Shown here: positions 56,341 to 64,000 of the stretch, piece after piece
How positions within the stretch are numbered: position 1 is the first letter of the stretch
Layout of the letters: each line of letters begins with the position of its first letter
Origin: Platanthera guangdongensis
Lineage: Eukaryota > Streptophyta > Magnoliopsida > Asparagales > Orchidaceae
Reading direction: 5' to 3'
NCBI GenBank assembly: GCA_039583875.1
Contig: CM077151.1
Coordinates: 117,715,519-117,779,518, forward strand
Length of the DNA stretch: 64,000 nucleotides
Position numbers and translations under genes: made by a program
The notes under the pieces: model-generated
Database searches by the model: none
The model's input: the letters and a program-made list of their open reading frames with translations, nothing else
What the model was told of the DNA's origin: nothing

Positions 56341-56511
56341 CTCATGCTTGTCTAATTTCTCCTCCTTTTCACATGTGCTGCCCTGTTGTCAGCACTCCCC
56401 ATGAACCCTAGTCAGCTCTCCTGACTCAAAACACGCACGAGGGGCCTAATGCGATTCGGGACGTTACAAATCCTATAAACAAAATAAAAGATTTCGTCCC
56501 CGAAATAAGGC

Positions 56512-57127
56512 TTAGGCTATGGGGAGAAAAGCATAACTGAAAATACAATATGCCTTTAAATAAAAATTACCTTGAGCAAACAACTCCGGGTAGCGTTGTT
56601 GCATCAAATCCATTGGCTCCCATGTGTACTCCTCCTTCCCATAATTAGACCATAGCACCTTCACTAAGGGAACAATTTTGCGGCGCAATATTCTCGTCTT
56701 GCTATCTACGATCCGCACCGGCTCTAGTCGTACAGACCTATCGGACGCCACGACACCATCAGTAGTGGGGGTATATTGACCGGGCCGTAATAGCGCCTTT
56801 CGAAGTGACGACACATGGAACACGTCGTGGAGGTTCTCCAGCTCTGGCGGTAACTCTAACTGATCGGCCAACGGGCCAATCCTTTCTAGTATAGTATAAG
56901 GCCCAACATACCTTGGGCTGAGCTTTTTCACTCCACGCACCCGCGACACTCCATGCATCGGCCGAATCTTGAGGAACACTTTATCGCCCACTTGGAACTC
57001 CACCATCCGGTGCTTTCTATTATAATACTTCGCCTACCGACTTTGAGCCTCCAACATGCGATCCCGTATCAATCTGACTGCCGCATCAGTATCATCTATA
57101 TATTCATTTCCCAATGCCTTCGGATCA
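56512..57127 (-). pseudogene. G-C integrase C-terminus with chromodomain-like end
   Basis: The 56512-57006 frame carries the integrase C-terminal segment KLSPRYVGPYTILERIGPLA, then ELPPELENLHDVFHVSSLRK. It ends in a chromodomain-like part with IVPLVKVLWSNYGKEEYTWE and RYPELF, typical of plant chromoviruses (Tekay/Del type). Upstream of it a TAG interrupts the R-x-A-K-Y-Y-N segment near 57033, and a frameshift lies near 57130. The stop at 56512 is followed after about 40 bases by the 3' LTR. Confidence 0.9.
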
Positions 57128-58082
57128 TCATCCTACACCCAAGACAAGGGGGTCCTGCACCTTCTTCCGTAAAAGGGCTTCATGGGGCGCCATACCGATG
57201 CTCGCCTGATGGCTATTATTGTAGGAGAATTCCACCAGGGGCAAGAGTCTTTCCCACGGCTCTCCTCTGTCCAGCACACATAACCTCAATAAATCCTTCA
57301 GTGTTCTGATGGTCCGCTCAGACTGCCCGTCCGTCTTAGGGTGGAATGCAGTACTAAAGGTTAGACACGAGCCCAAATACGCCTGTACCGCCTTCCACTC
57401 CTTGGAAGTAAACTGACCATCCCGATCCGAAATAATTTTCTTGGGCATGCCATGAAACCACACGAACTGCTCCATAAATAAGCGTACCAAAACGTCCACG
57501 TGTGCTTCCTTCTTCATTGGAATGAACCGGGCCACCTTTGTCAGTCGATCAACAATAACCCACACTGAATCATTCCTGGAGCGGGAGCGAGGCAGCCCAT
57601 GGACGAAGTCCATGGAGATATCCTCAAACTTCCACACAGGGATGGGCAACGACTGCAACAAACCACCAGGACTCTTACATTCGTCCTTCACCCTTTGATA
57701 AGCTTCGCAATGTGTAACATAGTAACGAACATCCTTCTTCATTCCCGGCCAGCACATGGTCTTCCGTAAGCCGGCGTACATCTTGGTAATACCCGGGTGT
57801 ACAGAATATTGAGAGCAATGTGCCTCTCTCAAGATATCCTCCCGTATTTTGCCGCCCTGGGGAATGTAGAGCCAGCCACGAAAATAAACGAGGCCGTCTT
57901 TTAGTGTGTACTCATCGGTGCTCCCATCTTCTATTGCCTTGATAGCCGGGTCTAAGGCCGCATCCATTCCATGCTCCACCCGAATACGGTCCCAGATATC
58001 ACAAACTATGCTCATGCTTGCCAAATACTCTGCATACTCTGCCGAAGGAGCCTTGAACAACAAAGTAATATCCATCTCCTCA
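57128..58082 (-). pseudogene. G-C integrase core, cut at its N-terminus by G-D
   Basis: A 315-residue open frame holds the gypsy integrase. The H2C2 zinc region reads HCSQYSVHPGITKMYAGLRK and later THCEAYQR, where the second zinc cysteine is tyrosine. The catalytic core keeps D in SMDFVHGLP, D in ISDRDGQFTS and E in KTDGQSERTIRTL. FHGMPKKIISD and NSHQASIGMAPHEAL are as expected. At 58083 the reading stops at the G-D LTR; the RT should lie beyond G-D. Confidence 0.93.
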
Positions 58083-58839
58083 TGTTAACCCCTCAGTCCG
58101 CAACATACTCCAAGATTCCAAAGCCCCCCTTTCAGCAGGCGCGGACGCAAGTTGTCCGTCCGCCCAGTCCGGCAATAGCACCAGTCAGGCGCCAAGTATG
58201 GGACTCCAGCAGCGGACGCAAGGACCAGTCCGCTCAGTCCGCCGATGCTTTGGCAACAGGTTCTACAGCGGCGGACGAAGTATCTCGTCCGCCCAGGCCG
58301 CCGCCCTCCAGTTGGCGCGCCCAGCAGCAGTGGAAGCACCAGCTCGCGAGCCCAGTCCGCCACTTCTGTGCGGACTGGCGTGTTCTTTCTTTTTGCTTCC
58401 CGTCACCGCTGCCCGGTTCTCCTGTACCCCGGGCAGCCGGTTATCTTAGCCCTGCCCGTTTGGGCAGGCCCCCTATCCTATAAATAGGGGGGAGGTGGTG
58501 CACTCAAGGCACGCTGACTCGGACCCAGGAGCCTACTTGTTACAGGCTGCGGACTCGAATCCTGTGCCTTGCGGACTCCCCCTTGCTCTACTTCCCTCAG
58601 TCTTTTCCTTGCACTTATAACTAGATCCTTCTTCAATCAAGGGAAAGCCCGTCGCAAGAGAGGCAATCAGGCCGCGACGGGCGAAGTCTGTTGTTGCTGT
58701 GGTTCACTGCCCTGCTCTTCTTCCTGCTCTCATCCGCTTAGTAGATCGCTACTCGCAGTCTCCCTATTCCCCCTGTGATCGAACAAGTTAGCTGGTTGTG
58801 CTCGACCCCCCTTGTGTTTTCGTGCATCAACAGTTAACA
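58083..58839 (+). repeat. G-D 5' LTR (about 757 bp, right boundary uncertain)
   Basis: It starts TGTTAACCCCTCAGTCCG and probably ends CAGTTAACA at 58839, although CATCAACA at 58832 is possible. It is GC-rich and carries repeated GTCCGC(C/T)CAGTCCG units at 58155-58310 and a TATA box. No primer site starting TGG is seen right after either end, so the boundary rests on the terminal bases. The 3' LTR is outside the window. Confidence 0.72.
58477..58490 (+). promoter_or_regulatory. G-D TATA box
   Basis: CCTATAAATAGGGG follows a GC-rich inverted segment GCCCGTTTGGGC. It is a good plant TATA context, about 350 bases before the LTR end. Confidence 0.72.
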
Positions 58840-58885
58840 CGCGACCTTCAGATCCGAGTACTGTTTTGAAATCAGCGGACGAAAG

Positions 58886-60001
58886 ATGTCATACCGCAGA
58901 GCCCGCTCTTCAGATCGCTCTAGCTCTTCAGAAGACTCCCTTTGGGACGCAATAGAACAAGCTCGCCTTGAGGCCGAGCAGTCTCGCCGGCAGACCGACC
59001 AGCGTCTTGACACAATCAGCCAAGCTCTGCTTGCTTTGGCTCAGCGGCTTGCTCCTCAGGCCGCAGCGGACCAAGCGAACTCGCCAGTCCGCCAAACCAC
59101 AGCTCGCCGAACTCTGCTTCGGCAGTCGCTAGAAACTCCTCGAAACCCTGTTCAGACCGCAGCCCCTCTGCGCCCTCAAGAGGAAGAGTTTGCTTTCAGA
59201 GAGTTCTACAGAGAAGCTGCTAGGGGCACTCCTGCCCGCTAACTCCGCTTTGCTGACCGCCAGTCCGCCGAGCCCGCGGACTCCTCGGCTCCAGTCCGCC
59301 CTTTCTATCTTGCAGAGTTTGACACTCCGTCTCCCTTTTTTGACCGAATTCGATGGGAGTCAGCCCAGAGCAACTTCAGGAAGCCGCGCATCCCGTTCTA
59401 TACAGGAGTGACAGATCCCGTTTCTCACCTCCAGGCATTTGAGGGGGCAGTTGCTTTAAGATGCCTCTCAGATGCGATTAAGTGTAAGTTGCTGGTTACC
59501 ACTCTCGAAGGGCAAGCGAGAGAATGGTTCTATGAGCTGCCTTCGGGCACTATCTCTTCTTTTGCCGAGCTCCGTAGCCAGTTACTGCTGAGGTTTGCTA
59601 CCTCAAGGAAGAGGAAGAATGGGCCAGCTACCCTATTTGAGATCAAGCAGAGGGATAACGAATCGGTGGCACGATTCGTTGATCGCTTTCAAAGAGAAAT
59701 TCAGGGGGTGAGGAATGTGAACCCCGACTATTACAAAGTTGCCTTGATCCACGGCCTCCGGGAAGGCCCTCTGAAGTTCAAAGCAACAACCAAGGCTCCA
59801 GAGACCTATCAAGAGTTGATCGCCATGGTCAACCGCTTCATAGAAGGGGAAAATGCTAATCCGACCTACGTCTCATCCCTGACAGCCAAGGCTGAAGGAA
59901 GGGATACCTCCGCTTCTTCTTCTCGTGGCAAGCCCCCTCGTCCAGACTTCCAGCCTCCGTCTCAAAGAGGCAGGAACTTCCGCAACAAAAAACCATTCTA
60001 A
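58886..60001 (+). pseudogene. G-D gag (Tat-lineage gypsy), one in-frame stop inside
   Basis: This is Gag of a Tat-type gypsy element. The frame from 58886 (MSYRRARSSDRSSSSEDSLW) has a charged, helical N-terminus, then TAA at 59240-59242. It goes on in the same frame into the gag domain: PFYTGVTDPVSHLQAFEGAV, LLVTTLEGQAREWFYELPSG, FEIKQRDNESVARFVDRFQR. A second TAA at 59999-60001 separates it from the protease part, again with no frame change. Both are single premature stops in an otherwise clean frame. Confidence 0.92.
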
Positions 60002-61379
60002 GGCCACCAACAGTTTCACGAGCAGAGACTTCCGTTGGCCGCCACTCCCGTCGTGCCTTTGCAGGCTCTTCCCATCCTCCAGCAGGCAGCCTTGCCTGCC
60101 CCGTGCCAGTATGAAGAAAGTCCTATGGAGGACCATGCAGATCTGGACCTTGACGAAGTCATCCAGATCCTGCAAAGGAGATCAGAAGAAAGGAGGCAAG
60201 AGCCTCAGAAGCTGTGGAAGCCGAGGAATAATTCGCAATACTGCCAATTCCACAAGGAAAAGGGTCATCTGACTGAGGAGTGCAAGGCCCTTCGTGCGCT
60301 GATTGATAAGTTGCTTGCCGAGGGCAAGATTGACCTGACCAAGAAGGATTCTCCTTCCTCGTCGAAGCCATCCACCTCGAAGGGCAAAGAGGTAGCCGAG
60401 GCTTACCAGGAGTGTGTAGATGTGGAGGACGAAGGCCGTCTGGGGCCGATCAACGTCCCAGTGGAATGCTTTGATGCAGATGATGAGGGAGTTCTGGGAC
60501 GCCTCTTCTTCATTCATGGTGGAGCAGGGACCGAGTCCACTCGGAAATCTTCAATTTCAAGGGTCACCCAGGCGGAGGTGGCCTCTTCTTCCGTTGCTCC
60601 CCCAAGAGAAGTCGTCACCTTTGGTCCAGAAGATCTTCCACAAACAGCCAATCCATTTGACGATGCTGTTGTGATCAAGGCTGTGCTTGGAGACTTCACA
60701 GTGGACAGAATTCTTGTTGATACGGGCAGTTCAGTCAACCTCCTCTTCAAGTCTACTTTTGAGGCCCTGAGGACCGGAAAGCCTCTGCTTTCCACTGAGG
60801 GGCCGCTCTATGGATTCTCAGGAGAGAGGAAAGAGGTGGAGGGCAGCGTCACCTTGCCAGTAAAGCTTGGAGGGGCAACAAAGCAGATACAGTTCATAGT
60901 GGTCGACGCCCCCAGCAGCTACCATGCCATCTTCGGCAGGCCCCTGCTGAACAAGTACCAAGCAGTGATCTCCACTTATCACCTCGCCATCAAGTTCTTT
61001 GCCGATGGGAGGATGTGCCGGGTCAGGAGCGACCCAAGGAGAGCAAGGGAGTGCTACGTCCGCACTGTCAACATGGTTGAAGCTTCCCTTGCTCCAGCAG
61101 AGGCTGCAGAAGCCTCTTCCAGTTCGAAAGTTGCTGCTGATGAAGGTGCCCACCTGGAACCGGCCCAGGTGACGCAAGGAGTCCCCATTGCTGAAGGGGA
61201 GGAGAGGAAACTCTCCATCAACTCGGAGCTTCCTGAAGATCAAAAGGCTGAGTTGATTTCCTGCCTGCTAAAGAACCTGGATATCTTTGCCTGGTCAGCA
61301 GAAGACATGCCGGGGGTGGATCCTGATGTAGCTTGCCACCATCTGAATGTTGATCCCAGCTGCAAGCCCATCCAAGCAG
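60002..61379 (+). pseudogene. G-D zinc knuckle and aspartic protease, frameshift at the end
   Basis: The frame (ATG at 60035) continues that of gag. A Tat-type zinc segment YCQFHKEKGHLTEECKAL begins at 60239. Protease follows, with RILVDTGSSVNLLFKSTFEA; the catalytic D codon is at 60719-60721. SYHAIFGRPLLNKYQAV closes the fold. The linker to RT (61080-61379) has ELPEDQKAELISCLLKNLDI and FAWSAEDMPGVDP, typical of this lineage. Near 61375-61380 the reading moves by one base into the RT frame, either a damage frameshift or a programmed one; the rest of the polyprotein is open. Confidence 0.92.
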
Positions 61380-62640
61380 AAGAAGAGGGACGTGGCAACA
61401 AAGCTTGCAGAGCCAATAAGGGAGGAGGTTGCAAAGCTCCTCAAGGCGAATTTTGTTAAAGAAGTGCAATATCCCACCTGGATTTCAAATGTTGTAATGG
61501 TTAAAAAATCAGGGGGAAAGTGGCGAATGTGTGTAGACTTTACAAAACTTAATAAAGCATGTCCTAAAGATTGCTACCCCCTGCCTCAGATAGATTCTTT
61601 AGTTGATTCCACGGTAGGATACTCTTACATGAGTTTTTTAGATGCGTTTTCTGGTTATCACCAGATAAGAATGCATAAGCCTGACGTTCCTCACACGTCG
61701 TTCATAACTAACGATGGATGCTATTGCTATCTTGTCATGCCCTTTGGGCTTAAGAATGCTGGCGCGACCTATCAACGGATGATGGACCGTGTGTTTAACC
61801 ATCAAAAAGGAAGAAACCTAGAAGTGTATGTAGACGATCTCTTGATTAAGAGTAAATCGTTTTCGCTGCACTTGCTAGATCTAGAAGAGACGTTCGCTAC
61901 TCTGCGTAGATACAAGATGAAACTCAATCCTTTGAAATGTACTTTTGGGGCGAGTAAGGGGAAGTTTCTTGGTCATCTCCTTACTCCGGAGGGACTTGCC
62001 CCCAATCCCGACAAGGTAAAAGCTATTCTTGAAATGCCTACCCCACGTTCACCGAAGGAAGTTCAGCAGTTAGGAGGAAGGCTGGCAGGTCTTGCAAGAT
62101 TCCTCTCTCGGGTTGGAGATAGGAGTGCCCCCTTCTTCAAAACTCTCCGCGGTGCATCCAAGTTTGAGTGGACAGAAGAGTGCTCCAAAGCCTTTGAACA
62201 GTTAAAGATACAGCTTACCTCGTCGCCTCTGCTTCAGAGCCCCAGGCCAGGAGAGGTTCTTTTCTTGTATCTAGGGGTTGGCCCTGAGGCCGTCAGCTCC
62301 GTTCTCCTTCGGGAAGAAGGCAGAAAGCAGTTTCCAATCTACTATGTCAGCCATATCTTGAAGAGTGCTGAAACGCGGTATCCGATCCTGGAAAAGTTAG
62401 CCTTGGCACTGGTCATGTCAGCTCGCAGGCTTCGCCCATACTTCCAAGCACATTCAGTCCAAGTCATCACCGACCAACCTTTGAAGGGTGTGTTGGAAAA
62501 GCCCGAGCATTCCGGCAGGCTAGCTAAGTGGGCAATAGAGCTAAGTGAGTTTGAAATTTCTTATGTGCCCAAGACAGCCATCAAAGCTCAAGTCCTAGCA
62601 GATTTTTTGATTGACATGCCAGAGTCCAGTTCTGATCAGG
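61380..62640 (+). CDS. G-D reverse transcriptase and degenerate RNase H (open frame to window edge)
   Basis: From 61380 to 64000 one frame is open without a stop. RT has KWRMCVDFTKLNKACPKDCY, FLDAFSGYHQIRMH, VMPFGLKNAGATYQRMM, then the catalytic VYVDDLLIKS with Y-V-D-D at 61827-61838, and FLGHLLTPEGLAPNPDK. The gypsy RNase H follows (about 62160-62630): TRYPILEKLALALVMSARRL and ITDQPLKGVL hold E and D, but the first catalytic aspartate position reads YLGVG. Loss there is usual in the Tat lineage, where a second RNase H takes over. The protein would be released from Pol by the protease. Confidence 0.93.
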
Positions 62641-63060
62641 CAGAAAGGTCACCTTTGGCTTGGACCATCTATGTTGATGGTGCCTCAGGCAGAAGTTCTT
62701 CTGGAGCAGGAGTGGTTCTCATCAATCCAAATGGAATCAAGCTGGAGCAGGCCATCAAGTTTTACTTTCCAGTAACCAACAACCAGGCTGAATATGAATC
62801 TCTGCTAGCAGGCTTGAGGCTCGCAAGGGAATTAGGGATCGATCATGTTCACATCAGAACCGATTCTCTGGTAATGGCGTCGCAAGTCCTTGGTAACTTT
62901 GAAGCAAGGGAGCCAGTCTTGAAAAAGTATCTAGCTCTTGTGAAAATAGAAATCGGCAGGTTTAAAAGCTTCACCATCGAACATATCCCTAGAACAGAGA
63001 ATGAGGAGGCCGATTTTCTTTCTAAGCATGGGATGCCTTCAGGAGGCACAACTTCCGAGC
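62641..63060 (+). CDS. G-D second RNase H (archaeal-type, Tat hallmark)
   Basis: A second RNase H in the same open frame lies between the first one and integrase. Motifs are WTIYVDGASGRSSSGAGVVL (D codon 62676-62678), NNQAEYESLLAGLRLARELG with the E, HIRTDSLVMASQVLGNF with the D, and HIPRTENEEADFLSKHG with the final acidic residue. All catalytic residues appear present. Such an extra, archaeal-like RNase H (aRNH) is known from the Tat/Ogre group and marks G-D as a member. Confidence 0.92.
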
Positions 63061-64000
63061 TCTTCCGCCCGGCAGTGGTGGAAGGAGATTTGATGCAGGT
63101 AGATCAGCGCGCCTCTTGGATGGACCCGTTCATCCTTTATCTGTCAACAGGAAATTATCACCATACAGTTAGAGACAAGAAAAATTTCAGAATAAAAGCA
63201 GCTCACTACTTTCTAGTGGCGGGAATCCTTTATAGAAAGACCTTCCTCTCAACCATGGCCCGATGTGTTTCAGAAGAAGAAGCTCACACCATTTTGCAAG
63301 AAGTTCATTCAGGAGAGTGTGGAAGTCACTCTGGAGCAAGAACTCTTGAAAGACGAGTCCTGCGGCAAGGGTATTTCTGGCCCACAATGAAGAAAGACTC
63401 AGAGATCTACGCCAGAAGGTGTGTTCAATGCCAGAAGTTTGCTCCACATCAGCACCAAGCAGCTCAGTCCCTCAGGTCGATTGCAACTCCTTGGCCCTTT
63501 GCGGTTTGGGGAATGGATCTCATTGGTCCTTTTCCCTTGGCAAGCGGGCAGCGGCGTTTTGTCATCGTAATGATCGACTACTTCAGCAAGTGGATCGAAG
63601 CCAAGGCATTGGCTAAGACAACGACTCAGATCGTCAAGAACTTCATTTGGGGAGAAATTGTCTGCCGGCACGGGATACCAATGGCAATAATCACTGACAA
63701 TGGGCCACAGTTCAACAACTCAGAGATGATAGATTTTTGCAGGCAGATCGGAACAGAGATGCGTTTTGCATCAGTTCATCATCCCAGAAGCAATGGCCAG
63801 GTGGAAGCTGCCAACAAGCAGATCCTCAACTTGCTCAAGAAGAAAGTGCAGAATCTTAAGTGTAGTTGGGCTGATCAGCTTCCATCAGTCCTCTGGACCC
63901 TTAGGACAACGCCATCATCCGCAACCGGGGAGACTCCTTTCAAACTCTCTCATGGCTCAGAGGCACTCATCCCGATTGAGTTTGAAGTCCCGTCACCCCG
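63061..64000 (+). CDS. G-D integrase, runs off the window
   Basis: This is the gypsy integrase in the same open frame. The H2C2 zinc region has HSGECGSHSGARTLERRVLR and CVQCQKFAPH. The core has D in WGMDLIGPF (63516-63518), D in IITDNGPQFNN (63696-63698) and E in SNGQVEAANKQI (63804-63806). TTPSSATGETPFKLSHGSEA and LIPIEFEVPSP near the edge are typical. No damage is visible. The C-terminus and 3' LTR lie beyond 64000. Confidence 0.95.

Larger units (their letters stand above)
52971..56468 (-). repeat. G-C 3' LTR (3,498 bp)
   Basis: On the minus strand it starts TGTAACGTCCCGAATCGC at 56468 and ends GGGTCTTACA at 52971, resembling the G-A LTR at both ends. It contains a direct repeat near 53616-53720 (CTTATAAGAATGCCCATA and CGTATAAGAGTGCCCATA), repeats of GGAAGGGGCCTCAGAAGTAA at 54032 and 54259, a TATA-like box (55693-55703) and a tandem array (55707-56340). 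The region 53150-55700 holds no gene that I recognise. Confidence 0.85.

Noticed and set aside
57971..58483. 170-aa plus-strand frame across the G-C/G-D junction, and nearby 80-93 aa frames
   Set aside because: It spans an insertion boundary and the GC-rich LTR; it is antisense to integrase on its left side.
58792..58809. TGGTTGTGCTCGACCCCC as a primer-binding site of G-D
   Set aside because: It lies inside the putative LTR, not next to a CA end, and I cannot match it to a tRNA 3' end.

Overview
The window is wholly repetitive DNA from a plant nuclear genome, probably a large angiosperm genome. Every coding stretch I recognise belongs to an LTR retrotransposon. I see no host gene, tRNA, rRNA or bacterial feature. 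Evidence for a plant: Ty1/copia elements of the Sirevirus (SIRE/Maximus) type carrying an extra third ORF, chromodomain-bearing Ty3/gypsy elements, a Tat-lineage Ty3/gypsy element with two RNase H domains, and initiator-tRNA-Met primer sites (TGGTATCAGAG). The species cannot be told from the sequence.

Eight elements are nested in one another. I name them S1-S4 (Sirevirus-like) and G-A to G-D (gypsy). Reading left to right: 1-7462 G-A (minus; RT, protease and gag relics, then a 4.7-kb 5' LTR). 7463-17164 S1 (minus; ORF3, pol, gag, 5' LTR; left end hidden by G-A). 17165-23624 S3 left part (plus; 5' LTR remnant, gag, almost no pol, ORF3). 23625-29587 S2 left part (minus; 3' LTR, ORF3, RNase H, RT). 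29588-41667 S4 (plus; a full-length element). 41668-46974 S2 right part (integrase, protease, gag, 5' LTR). 46975-49804 S3 right part (3' LTR). 49805-52970 G-B (minus; protease, gag, PBS, LTR start). 52971-58082 G-C (minus; 3' LTR and integrase). 58083-64000 G-D (plus; 5' LTR, gag, protease, RT, two RNase H domains, integrase; runs off the right edge).

The inferred history is: G-B is the host copy. S3 inserted into G-B. S1 and S2 inserted into S3. G-A inserted into S1, and S4 into S2. G-C inserted into the G-B LTR, and G-D into G-C. Two of these steps are fixed by 5-bp target-site duplications with both ends in the window: AAATT for S2 and TACTC for S4. The least damaged element is G-D, whose RT to integrase frame is open to the window edge.

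The most unusual signal is non-coding. Several LTRs carry dense arrays of short CpG-rich palindromes built on a TCGA core (TGTCGACA, TTCGTCGAA, GCTCGACGATCGTCGAGC). In S1, S2, S3 and G-C they lie just upstream of a TATA-like box. In S1, S2 and S4 a second array lies between pol and ORF3, and S4 has a further one inside coding sequence. Near-identical palindromes occur in copia and gypsy LTRs, which share no ancestry there. This suggests a common cis-acting signal used by unrelated retroelements of this genome. Palindrome-rich cis regions are known, as I recall, in maize Sirevirus LTRs; the sharing across superfamilies and the extra internal arrays look worth testing.
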